DNA of 64,000 nucleotides from Aquipseudomonas alcaligenes NBRC 14159 (lineage in GTDB: Bacteria; Pseudomonadota; Gammaproteobacteria; Pseudomonadales; Pseudomonadaceae). The position numbers were made by a program, and so were the translations under genes. Every line of letters begins with the position of its first letter. Position 1 is the first letter of the stretch. The notes under the pieces are model-generated. The model saw only the letters and a program-made list of their open reading frames with translations, searched no databases and was not told where the DNA came from. This document shows, piece after piece, positions 8,899 to 18,425 of this stretch. The stretch is from contig NZ_BATI01000018.1 of NCBI RefSeq assembly GCF_000467105.1, forward strand, positions 91,915 through 155,914, given 5' to 3'.

Positions 8899-9270
8899 TC
8901 AATCGGTGCGCCAGATGATTTCCTGCTCACCCTCGGCGTCGATCTTGATCCAGCGATCCGCTTCCTCCAGCGCTTCTTCCTCGCTCCAGCCACCGGGAGC
9001 GCAGCGCACCTGCACGCCGAGCGCGGCAAAGGCTGCGCGGGCGCAGGCCAGGTCATCGCTCCAGGGCGTGGCGTCGCTTTCCAGATAGAGGCTGTGCCAC
9101 TTGCCTACGGCCTTCGGCAGCCAGGTCACCGGCACTTCGCCGGCGCGGCACTTGAAGGTCTGGCCCTGCTGGCGCCACTCGCTGCACGGACCGATGGCCT
9201 CGCTCAGCCAGACGGCAATGGCCTGCTGATCGGCGTCCTTCAGGTAGATCTCGATATCGGGTTGGCGCAT
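8899..9270 (-). CDS. Conserved hypothetical protein
   Basis: 123 residues, acidic and tryptophan-rich (for example WLPKAVGKWHSLYLES, RWIKIDAEGEQEI). It has no signal peptide, membrane segment or catalytic motif that I recognise. It starts 3 bases after the rlmA stop codon, so it is the last gene of the dapE-rlmA operon. I recall an orthologue in the same position in P. aeruginosa (between a cold-shock gene and rlmA). Function unknown; the close spacing suggests only co-transcription. Confidence 0.8.
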   Translation of the reverse strand: MRQPDIEIYLKDADQQAIAVWLSEAIGPCSEWRQQGQTFKCRAGEVPVTWLPKAVGKWHSLYLESDATPWSDDLACARAAFAALGVQVRCAPGGWSEEEALEEADRWIKIDAEGEQEIIWRTD

Positions 9271-9273
9271 GGC

Positions 9274-11273
<2,000 letters not shown>

Positions 11274-11280
11274 TTAATGC

Positions 11281-11308
11281 AAAACGGCGGCCTCAAGGCC
11301 GCCGTTTC
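11281..11308 (-). terminator. Probable terminator of ndvB
   Basis: Perfect 11-bp stem (11282-11292 with 11297-11307, aaacggcggcc/ggccgccgttt), 4-base loop. On the minus strand it ends in TTTT. It lies between the ndvB stop codon and dapE. Confidence 0.65.
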
Positions 11309-11364
11309 GATGGGGTGACACGCGTCGACATGGTGGATGTACAAGGCGATATCCACCCTAGGGG

Positions 11365-13953
11365 CTACGCCGCCTGCGCGACCTCTTTCTCTGCCGGCTT
11401 GGGCAGCGACGACAGCAGGGCCATCAGCAGTGCCGCCAGGTAGGGCAGCGACTGCACCAGCAGGGTGGCGACCCAGAACTTCACGTCGGCGTTGCCGATG
11501 TCCTGGGCGAAGCTGATGCCGATCGCCGCACCCCACAGCAGAAGCATGACGAACACCTCTTCGCGTGCTTCGGCCAGGGCCACCAGGATGCCGTGGTTGC
11601 TGGCCATCTTCGGCGTGCGGAAGAACGGGATGGTCTTGGTGAAGGTGCCGTACAGCACCGCCTTGGCGATGGTGTGCGACAGCGCCAGGCCGGCGATGGC
11701 GGCCTGGAAGGAGCGCGCCAGGTCCACGCCCACCGCCTTGCGGTAGAGGAACATGATCTTGCCGAACTTGAAGAAGAACAGCGCCAGTGGCGGGATGGCG
11801 AAGATCATCAGCGGCGGGTCGACCCGGTTCGGCACGATGATCATCGCCGCCGACCAGAGCAGGGCGCCGATGGTGAAGAAGATGTTCAGGCCGTCGGCGA
11901 TCCACGGCAGCCAGCCGGCGATGAAGTGGTAGCGCTGGCCCCGGGTGAGCTGCGAGCCTTCGCCGCGGAACAGCGCGCGGGCATGCCCCTTCATGATCTG
12001 GATGGCGCCGTAGGCCCAGCGGAAGCGCTGCTTCTTGTAGTCGATGAAGGTGTCGGGCATCAGGCCGCGACCGAAGCTCTCGTGGGCGTAGGCCGCCGAG
12101 TAGCCTTTCTCGAACACGCGCAGGCCCAGCTCGGCGTCTTCGCAGATGGTCCAGTCGGCCCACTTCAGCTCGTCCATCACGCTGCGCCGGATCATGGTCA
12201 TGGTGCCGTGCTGGATGATCGCGTCGCGGTCGTTGCGGGTGACCATGCCGATGTGGAAGAAGCCCTTGTACTCGGCGTAGCAGAGCTTCTTGAAGGTGCT
12301 CTCGTCGCCATCGCGGTAGTCCTGCGGCGACTGCACCACGGCGATCTTCGGATCGGAGAAGTGCGGCACCATGTGCTTGAGCCAGTTGCGGTTCACGCAG
12401 TAGTCGGAGTCGATCACCGCGATCACTTCGGCGTCCGGCGCGGTATGCGGCAGGATGTAGTTCAGCGCGCCGCCCTTGAAGCCCTCGAGCGGGGCCACAT
12501 GGAAGAAGCGGAAGCGCGGACCGAGCTGCTCGCAGTAGGCCTGCACCGGCTCCCAGACCTTCGGGTCCTTGGTGTTGTTGTCGATGATGATGACTTCGTA
12601 ATCCGGGTAGTCCAGAGCCGCCAGGGCGTCCAGGGTCTGCTTCACCATCTCCGGCGGTTCGTTGTAGCAGGGCACGTGGATCGACACCTTGGGCCGGTAG
12701 GCGGTGTCGGTCAGCACCGGCAGGAAGGGCCGGCGACGGGTGCGGGTCCAGGCCGTCTCGGCCAGTTCATGTGCCTCGGTGAGCAGGACGATGAACACGC
12801 CCAGGGCGCCGATGCCGAGCAGGCCGCCGACGGTCAGGCTGAACCAGGTACTGTACTGCTGGCTGTAGTCGTAGCCGATCCACACCAGGGCAGAGCCGCC
12901 AACGAAGGCGACGAAGGTGAGGAAGGTGCGGCCGCGCTGGCGCAGGGCCGAGCCGTCGATCAGCATCAGCGCCAGGGCCAGCAGGCCCATGACCACCGAG
13001 GCGATGGCCAGCAGGCGCCACTGCGGAATGGCGACGACCGGTCCCTCGAAAGCGAACTTGGGCTGGCGGTCGAGGTTGTACACGCCCCAGTAGGCGCCGA
13101 CCGAGCCTTCCTCGCTGGCCTTCCACGGCTGGTCGAAGGCCTCGATGACGAAATAGTTGTAGCCCTTGGCGTTTAGCGCGTTGACCAGGGTGCGCAGGTA
13201 GATGGCCTGCTCGGCCTGATCCGCCTCGGCGCCGCCACGGGTACGGCCGTTGCTCGGCCAGCCGACCTCGGAGAGCAGCAGCGGCTTCTTCGGGAACAGC
13301 TTTCGCAGGTCCTTGGCACGCTCGAGGACGAACTCGCCGGAGTCCTCCATGGGCACGAATTCCCAGTAGGGCAGGACGTGGGCGGCGATCAGGTCGACGT
13401 GCTTGGCCAGTTCGGGGTTTTCCTGCCAGATGTGCCACTGCTCGGAGGTACTGACCGGCACCTTGACTGCCGAACGCACGCGGTCGATGTAGCCGATCAG
13501 CTCCTCGACCTCGACTTCCTGGCGGAACAGCGATTCGTTGCCCACGGTGACCCGTACCACGCTGCGCGATTCGTTGGCCAGTTCGATGGCTTTGGCGATC
13601 TCGCGCTCGTTGCGCTCCAGGTCATTGCTGATCCATACGCCGAGGGTCACGCGCAGGCCGAACTCTTCGGCCAGGCGCGGAATGTCGGCCAGCTTGCCGT
13701 CCACCGAGTAGGTGCGGATGTTGTCGGTCTGCTGGCTCAGCAGCTCCAGGTCGGCACGTATCTGCTCGTCGCTGGGGTAGACCCCGGTCATCGGGCTCTG
13801 CCCGGCGCGGAACGGCGAGAAGGAGAAGCCGGAGATCTGCTCCGGCCAGTCCGGGGCACTGACCGGACGGTTGTAGAGTGCCCAGAGGCCGGTGAACAGG
13901 GCGGCGACCGCCACGATGACCACCAGGTTGATTCCGAGTTTGCGCGTTGGCAT
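11365..13953 (-). CDS. ndvB: Beta-glucan synthase with GH17-like domain (NdvB-type)
   Basis: 862 residues. A membrane anchor at about 8-28 is followed by a periplasmic region (about 40-310) that looks like glycoside hydrolase family 17 (NIRTYSVDG, VTVGNES, LSEVGWPS blocks), then two more membrane segments. A family-2 glycosyltransferase domain begins near VSIHVPCYNEPP, with D515-x-D517 (DSD), the ED of TICEDAELG and QRFRW at 642-646, and several C-terminal membrane helices end the protein. P. aeruginosa NdvB, which this matches in architecture and neighbours, makes cyclic beta-1,3-glucans that bind aminoglycosides in biofilms. The synthase transfers glucose from UDP-glucose; the GH17 part may close or remodel the ring (inference). 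Confidence 0.9.
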   Translation of the reverse strand: MPTRKLGINLVVIVAVAALFTGLWALYNRPVSAPDWPEQISGFSFSPFRAGQSPMTGVYPSDEQIRADLELLSQQTDNIRTYSVDGKLADIPRLAEEFGLRVTLGVWISNDLERNEREIAKAIELANESRSVVRVTVGNESLFRQEVEVEELIGYIDRVRSAVKVPVSTSEQWHIWQENPELAKHVDLIAAHVLPYWEFVPMEDSGEFVLERAKDLRKLFPKKPLLLSEVGWPSNGRTRGGAEADQAEQAIYLRTLVNALNAKGYNYFVIEAFDQPWKASEEGSVGAYWGVYNLDRQPKFAFEGPVVAIPQWRLLAIASVVMGLLALALMLIDGSALRQRGRTFLTFVAFVGGSALVWIGYDYSQQYSTWFSLTVGGLLGIGALGVFIVLLTEAHELAETAWTRTRRRPFLPVLTDTAYRPKVSIHVPCYNEPPEMVKQTLDALAALDYPDYEVIIIDNNTKDPKVWEPVQAYCEQLGPRFRFFHVAPLEGFKGGALNYILPHTAPDAEVIAVIDSDYCVNRNWLKHMVPHFSDPKIAVVQSPQDYRDGDESTFKKLCYAEYKGFFHIGMVTRNDRDAIIQHGTMTMIRRSVMDELKWADWTICEDAELGLRVFEKGYSAAYAHESFGRGLMPDTFIDYKKQRFRWAYGAIQIMKGHARALFRGEGSQLTRGQRYHFIAGWLPWIADGLNIFFTIGALLWSAAMIIVPNRVDPPLMIFAIPPLALFFFKFGKIMFLYRKAVGVDLARSFQAAIAGLALSHTIAKAVLYGTFTKTIPFFRTPKMASNHGILVALAEAREEVFVMLLLWGAAIGISFAQDIGNADVKFWVATLLVQSLPYLAALLMALLSSLPKPAEKEVAQAA

Positions 13954-14156
13954 GGCTGCTTAGAGGTTCCGCAATAAGGAACAGGGTTGCGTCGAGAGGC
14001 CAGTGCACCTGGCGGCTGCTCGTCCGAACCGGGAAATGGGCCGGCGAACGCCGGTCGGCGCGCATGCTACTCCGCGGCCGCAAGACTGTATAGCACCGCC
14101 GGGCCCCGCCAGGGGCTTGGTCCGCCGGCATGCCGCAGGAGTTCCGCAGACGGTTC

Positions 14157-15302
14157 TCAAAGGGCACGCAGGAGGATGCGTTCACTGGCCTGGAAATCGA
14201 TCCCAGGTGGCTCGCCGCGGCTGTCGCGACGCTGCAGTTGGGCGAGGATCTCTGCCACGGCCTCGGCGTCCAGGCCGTGGGCGGACAGGCGCGTGGCCAG
14301 GCCCATGCGCTGGAAGAAGCCTGCGGTAGCGCCGATGGCGGCGCTGACGCGTTGCTGCGGGGCGCCGCGGTGCAGGCCCCAGACCTGCCCGGCATAGCGC
14401 AGCAGCTGGCGCGGGTGCTGGTCGGCGTACTCGGCAAGCAGGGCCGGCAGCAGAACGGCCAGGCTCTGCCCATGGTCGAGGTGGTAGAGCAGGCTGAGCT
14501 GGCGGGCCAGCGGGGCCAGGCCCGCGACCGGTGCGGCGCCGCAGCCGAGCAGGCCGCCATGAGCCTGGCTGGCGCACCACATCAGGTTGGCCTGGCTGGC
14601 ATAGTCGCTCGGGTTGGCCAGGGCCTTGGGACCTTCCTCGATCAGGGTCAGCAGCAGGCTCTCGGCCTGGCGTTCCTGCAGCGGCGTATCCCCGGCATAG
14701 TTCAGGTAGTGCTCCAGGGTATGCACGAAGCTGGTGACGACCGCGTTGCCGATCTGGCGCGGTGGCAGGCTGAAGGCGCTGCAGGGGTCGAGAATGGCGA
14801 AGCGTGGCTGCAGGCAGGGGCTGCCATAGCCCAGGCGCACTTGCAGATCGGCATGGCAGAGCACGCCGTGCGGGCTGCACTCCGAACCGCTGCTGGCCAG
14901 CGTCGCCACGCAGCCCAGGGGCAGTGCGCGGCGAATCGGCGTGCCGCTGAGCAGGTCGAAGGGTTCGCCGGGGTAGGGCAGTGCGGCGGCGATGAACTTG
15001 CTGCCATCGATCACCGCGCCGTCGCCGACGGCGAGGATGAAGTCGCAGTGCTCGCGGCGGGCCTGATCCACCGCCCGCAGCAGGGTGGTGTACTGCGGGT
15101 TGGCCTCGATCCCGGCAAAGCGGCTGATGCGGTGGCCGGCCAGGGCCTGCTCGACCTGCTGCCACACGCCGTTCTGCAGGATGCTGCCGCCACCGTGGGT
15201 CACCAGCACCCGGCTGTCGGCGGGGATCAACTGGCCGAGGCTGGCGATCTGCCCGGCGCCGAACAGGATGCGCGTCGGGTTGCAGTAGCTGAAATTGCGC
15301 AT
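14157..15302 (-). CDS. Iron-ADH/YqhD-like protein lacking metal ligands
   Basis: 381 residues, resembling E. coli YqhD/butanol dehydrogenase along its whole length: FAILDPCSAFSLPPRQIGN, FVHTLEHYLN, MWCASQAHGGLLGCG and LDHGQSLAVLLPALL match its blocks. The cofactor side (AVGDGAVIDGSKF, SSGSEC) is kept. By alignment from memory, YqhD binds its metal with D194, H198, H267 and H281. Here the first is threonine (GNAVVTSFVH), the second histidine is kept, the third is arginine (PLARQLS) and the fourth is kept (LDHGQ). It may be catalytically altered or inactive. The start at 15302 (MRNFSYCNPT) was chosen by family. Divergent from tcdA. Confidence 0.85.
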   Translation of the reverse strand: MRNFSYCNPTRILFGAGQIASLGQLIPADSRVLVTHGGGSILQNGVWQQVEQALAGHRISRFAGIEANPQYTTLLRAVDQARREHCDFILAVGDGAVIDGSKFIAAALPYPGEPFDLLSGTPIRRALPLGCVATLASSGSECSPHGVLCHADLQVRLGYGSPCLQPRFAILDPCSAFSLPPRQIGNAVVTSFVHTLEHYLNYAGDTPLQERQAESLLLTLIEEGPKALANPSDYASQANLMWCASQAHGGLLGCGAAPVAGLAPLARQLSLLYHLDHGQSLAVLLPALLAEYADQHPRQLLRYAGQVWGLHRGAPQQRVSAAIGATAGFFQRMGLATRLSAHGLDAEAVAEILAQLQRRDSRGEPPGIDFQASERILLRAL

Positions 15303-15362
15303 GGGCAGGCTCCATCCGGGCCATCCTTGCACTATAGCGGAGCGGGCGCCGGCCTCTGGCCG

Positions 15363-15368
15363 TATAAT
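15363..15368 (+). promoter_or_regulatory. -10 box upstream of tcdA
   Basis: A perfect TATAAT hexamer 25 bases before the tcdA start codon. No convincing -35 box at 16-18 bases upstream is visible, so this is a weak call for a promoter in the tcdA/ADH-like divergent gap. Confidence 0.4.
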
Positions 15369-15392
15369 GCTGGCCGGTTTGCGAGGTGTGTG

Positions 15393-16205
15393 ATGGCGAC
15401 AGAGGATCCGCGTTTCGGCGGTATTGCCCGGTTGTACGGGCGTGAAGGGCTGCAACGTCTGGCGGCGGCCCATGTGGCGGTGGTCGGCATCGGCGGCGTC
15501 GGCTCCTGGGCGGCCGAGGCCCTGGCGCGCTCTTGTGTGGGCGAGATCTCGCTGTTCGACCTCGACGACGTGTGCATCACCAACACCAACCGCCAGGTGC
15601 ATGCCATCGACGGCGCCGTGGGCAAGGCCAAGGTCGACGAGATGGCCGCGCGCATCCGTGCCATCAACCCGGCCTGCAAGGTCCATCCGGTGGCTGATTT
15701 CGTCACCCGCGAGACCATGGCCGAGTACATCACCGAACAGCTCGACGCGGTGATCGACTGCATCGACAGCGTGGCCGCCAAGGCAGCGCTGATCGCCTGG
15801 TGCAAACGGCGCAAGATCCAGATCGTCACCACCGGCGGCGCCGGTGGCCAGGTCGATCCGACGCAGATCCAGGTCGCCGACCTCAACAAGACCTTCAACG
15901 ACCCGTTGGCGGCCAAGGTGCGCAGCACCCTGCGCCGCGACTACAACTTCTCCCGCACGCCGGGGCGCAGCTACAGCGTGCCCTGCGTGTTCTCCACCGA
16001 GCAGCTGCGCTACCCCAAGCCGGACGGCAGCGTCTGTCAGGCCAAGGGCTTCGTCGGCGAAGGCGTCAAGCTCGACTGCGCCGGCGGTTTCGGCGCGGTG
16101 ATGATGGTCACCGCCAGTTTCGGCATGGCCGCCGCCGCGCGCACCATCGACAAGCTGGTGGCCGGTGCGCGACGTCCGGCGGAACGTGCCGGCAAGGCCG
16201 GTTAG
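15393..16205 (+). CDS. tcdA: tRNA t6A37 cyclase (TcdA/CsdL)
   Basis: 270 residues of the E1/ThiF-like ATP-dependent adenylation family. The nucleotide-binding loop GIGGVGS is at 32-38, DLDDVCITNTNRQ follows as the typical second motif, and CIDSVAAKAALI resembles the active-site segment. It dehydrates N6-threonylcarbamoyladenosine in tRNA to cyclic t6A, using sulfur-acceptor proteins CsdA and CsdE, which are encoded at 18009-19639. Start at 15393 (MATEDPRFGG) is 25 bases after a TATAAT box. The frame extends far upstream but the family begins here. Confidence 0.93.
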   Translation: MATEDPRFGGIARLYGREGLQRLAAAHVAVVGIGGVGSWAAEALARSCVGEISLFDLDDVCITNTNRQVHAIDGAVGKAKVDEMAARIRAINPACKVHPVADFVTRETMAEYITEQLDAVIDCIDSVAAKAALIAWCKRRKIQIVTTGGAGGQVDPTQIQVADLNKTFNDPLAAKVRSTLRRDYNFSRTPGRSYSVPCVFSTEQLRYPKPDGSVCQAKGFVGEGVKLDCAGGFGAVMMVTASFGMAAAARTIDKLVAGARRPAERAGKAG

Positions 16206-16241
16206 GCATTCATGCGCCCGCGGGCGCTCAGAGAGTTTTCC

Positions 16242-16703
16242 ATGAACAACAACGATGTATTGCGCAGCCTGCGCTACCTGCTGGATATCAGCGACGCCCA
16301 GCTGGTCGGGATCTGCCAGCTGGCCGATTACAGCCTGGCGCCCGAGACGGTCGCCGCCCTGCTGAAGAAGGACGACGAGGAAGGCTTCCAGCCTTGCAGC
16401 GACGAGGTACTGGCGCACTTCCTGGCCGGCCTGGTGCTGCACAAGCGGGGGCGCGACGAAAGCCGTCCGCCGCTGCCGGTGGAAAAGCGCCTGACCAACA
16501 ACATCATCCTGAAGAAACTGCGGGTGGCCTTCGAGCTGCGCGACGACGACCTGCACGAGATCCTTCGCGCCGCCGACCTGCCGATGACCAAGGCCGAGCT
16601 CAATGCGCTGTTCCGCAGCCCCGAGCACAAGAACTACCGCGCCTGCGGTGACCAGCTGCTGCGCAACTTCCTGCGTGGCCTGACCCAGCGTCAGCGCGGC
16701 TGA
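16242..16703 (+). CDS. DUF1456 family protein (YehS-like)
   Basis: 153 residues made of two similar halves of about 65 residues (NNDVLRSLRYLLDISDAQL and NNIILKKLRVAFELRDDDL), the internal duplication typical of DUF1456. It is cytosolic, with no catalytic motif. Start set at 16242 (MNNNDVLRS), since the extra upstream codons are not family sequence. It follows tcdA by 36 bases on the same strand, so co-transcription is likely. Function unknown. Confidence 0.87.
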   Translation: MNNNDVLRSLRYLLDISDAQLVGICQLADYSLAPETVAALLKKDDEEGFQPCSDEVLAHFLAGLVLHKRGRDESRPPLPVEKRLTNNIILKKLRVAFELRDDDLHEILRAADLPMTKAELNALFRSPEHKNYRACGDQLLRNFLRGLTQRQRG

Positions 16704-16752
16704 TCGTCTCGGCTAAGCTTGAGGGGCAGACGGCCCCAGATCTGAGGTGCCC

Positions 16753-17553
16753 ATGTCCATTTCGCTCCGCCGCTCGCCGAGGCGCTGGCTGGTACTGGCC
16801 AGCCTGATGCTGAGTGGCCTGGTGTCGGCCGCCGAACCGGTGGTACGTATCGGCACCGGCGACTGGGTGCCCTATGTCGACCAGCATCGCGCCGACGGCG
16901 GTGCCCTGGCCCGCCTGATCAGCGCGGTGTTCGCTGCCGCCGGTTACCAGGTCGAGTTCTCCTTCTACCCCTGGGACCGCAACGTGCTGATGCTGCAGCA
17001 GGGGGAGCTGGATGCCATCATGCCCTACAGCTGCAGCCCGATGCGCCTGAACTATGGCGTGTGCAGCGAGCCGCTGGTGCGCGGCGAGATCGTCCTGTTC
17101 CACCGCAAGGACCAGGCGTTCGACTGGCAGCGCATCGAGGACCTGCAGCCCTACCGGATCGCCACCACGCTCGGTTATTCCTACGGGCCTCAGTTCGACC
17201 AGGCCTTGCAGGCCGGGCAGCTGCAGGTCGAGCAGAACAGCAAGGAGGACACGGCCTTCCGACTGTTGGCGCTGGGCCGCGTCGACCTGCATCCGCAGGA
17301 TCGCGCGGTCGGCTACGCCATGCTCCGGCGCCTGTTCTCCGAGCCTGAGCGCAGGGCCATCACCCACCACCCGCGCTACCTCAACACCGAGCCGCTGCGC
17401 CTGCTGTTTCGCAAGGATGATCCGCAGGCCGAGGCATTGTTGCGGCACTTCAACGAGTCATTGGCACGTTTCGCCCGGCGCGGTGAGCTCAAGCGCCTGC
17501 AGGAGGCTCTGTACCGGGGCGACCCCGATCGCTGGAATCCGCAAGCGCCTTGA
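16753..17553 (+). CDS. Periplasmic solute-binding protein (SBP_bac_3-like)
   Basis: 266 residues with a signal peptide (about 1-26, cleavage near VSAAEP). The mature domain matches type-3 amino-acid-like solute-binding proteins (VRIGTGDWVPYVD, FYPWDRNVLMLQQGELDAIMPYSC). No permease or ATPase gene is next to it, so it may be an orphan binding or sensor protein. Ribosome site gagg is 5 bases before the ATG. The ligand cannot be told from sequence. Its 3' end overlaps the convergent membrane protein gene by 65 bases. Confidence 0.85.
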   Translation: MSISLRRSPRRWLVLASLMLSGLVSAAEPVVRIGTGDWVPYVDQHRADGGALARLISAVFAAAGYQVEFSFYPWDRNVLMLQQGELDAIMPYSCSPMRLNYGVCSEPLVRGEIVLFHRKDQAFDWQRIEDLQPYRIATTLGYSYGPQFDQALQAGQLQVEQNSKEDTAFRLLALGRVDLHPQDRAVGYAMLRRLFSEPERRAITHHPRYLNTEPLRLLFRKDDPQAEALLRHFNESLARFARRGELKRLQEALYRGDPDRWNPQAP

Positions 17554-17953
17554 CCTGCCGGCGCGAGCCGAGCCAGGCACCAAGTAGCAGGCCGGCCGCG
17601 CTGGTAACCAGGTCGTAGCCGATGGCCTGCAGATTGGCGGCATGCAGCTCAAGCAGTTCCGCCATGCGCATCCTGGTTGGAGGATCCATCAGAATATGGA
17701 TCAGGGTCACCAGGGTGGTGGCGCCGAGAATCAGCAGGGTGGCTTGCACGTACTGGCCTGGTAGCCATCTGCCGACGATCAGGCCGGTGAGCGTGGAGGA
17801 CAGCAGTAGGTTGGCATAGAACGGGGTGATCACTGCCGTGAGCGGCGCCGGCAACCACAGCAACACACCAGAGGTTGCAATGACCAGCGGCAGGCACAGT
17901 TGCAAGGTGAGACCGAGGCTGCAGGCCAGCCCCATGCGCAGATAGGACGGCAT
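17489..17953 (-). CDS. Small inner-membrane protein, unknown
   Basis: 154 residues with four or five hydrophobic segments (for example LTLQLCLPLVIATSGVLLWL, PFYANLLLSSTLTGLIVG, ATLLILGATTLVTLIHILM) and a hydrophilic, charged tail. I do not recognise the family. I placed the start at 17953, where ggagag forms a good ribosome site, rather than four codons further upstream. The tail overlaps the 3' end of the convergent solute-binding protein gene by 65 bases, so either the last part is less constrained or one gene is mispredicted. Confidence 0.7.
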   Translation of the reverse strand: MPSYLRMGLACSLGLTLQLCLPLVIATSGVLLWLPAPLTAVITPFYANLLLSSTLTGLIVGRWLPGQYVQATLLILGATTLVTLIHILMDPPTRMRMAELLELHAANLQAIGYDLVTSAAGLLLGAWLGSRRQVKALADSSDRGRPGTEPPAGA

Positions 17954-18008
17954 CACTCTCTCCATGAGTTGGGGGGTGCCGATAATAGCGATGAACTATC
18001 GCTCGCTC

Positions 18009-18425
18009 TCAGTCCTGCGGCGCTTTTGCCAACTCGCGCATGCGCTGCAGCACCGCATTCAGGCCGTTGGCGCGTGAGGGCGAGAGCTGGCGTGCCAGGC
18101 CGAGCTGATCGAACCAGACCTGCAGGTCCAGCACGGCCAATTCGTCCGCGTTCAGGCCGTCGATGCGTGCCAGCAGTACGGCCAGCAGGCCGCGGATCAG
18201 CCGGGCTTCGCTGGCGGCGCGAAAGTGCCAGGCGTCGCCACGGCGTTCGGCCACCAGCCACACCAGGCTGTCGCAGCCGTCGACCCGGTTGGCTTCGTTG
18301 CGCTCGGCTTCAGTCAGCGGCTGCAGACGCTCGCCCCATTGCATCAGCAGGCGTGCGCGCTGTTCCCAGCCGGGGCAGGCGGCGAAGGCGTCGAGTGCTT
18401 CGTGGGCGGCAGCTGGCAGGGTCAC
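18009..18425 (-). CDS. csdE: Sulfur acceptor protein CsdE
   Basis: 138 residues of the SufE/CsdE family. The sulfur-accepting cysteine is C51 in the signature VDGCDSLVW. It receives persulfide sulfur from CsdA and passes it on; with TcdA it takes part in tRNA modification. It starts at a GTG (18423-18425) overlapping the csdA TGA stop, so translation is coupled. Reading the frame further upstream gives only a shadow of csdA. Confidence 0.93.
   Translation of the reverse strand: MTLPAAAHEALDAFAACPGWEQRARLLMQWGERLQPLTEAERNEANRVDGCDSLVWLVAERRGDAWHFRAASEARLIRGLLAVLLARIDGLNADELAVLDLQVWFDQLGLARQLSPSRANGLNAVLQRMRELAKAPQD

Noticed and set aside
14130..15392. Extended N terminus for the TcdA frame
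   Set aside because: The frame is open far upstream but lies over the ADH-like gene on the other strand, and TcdA proteins begin at MATEDPRF-like sequence.
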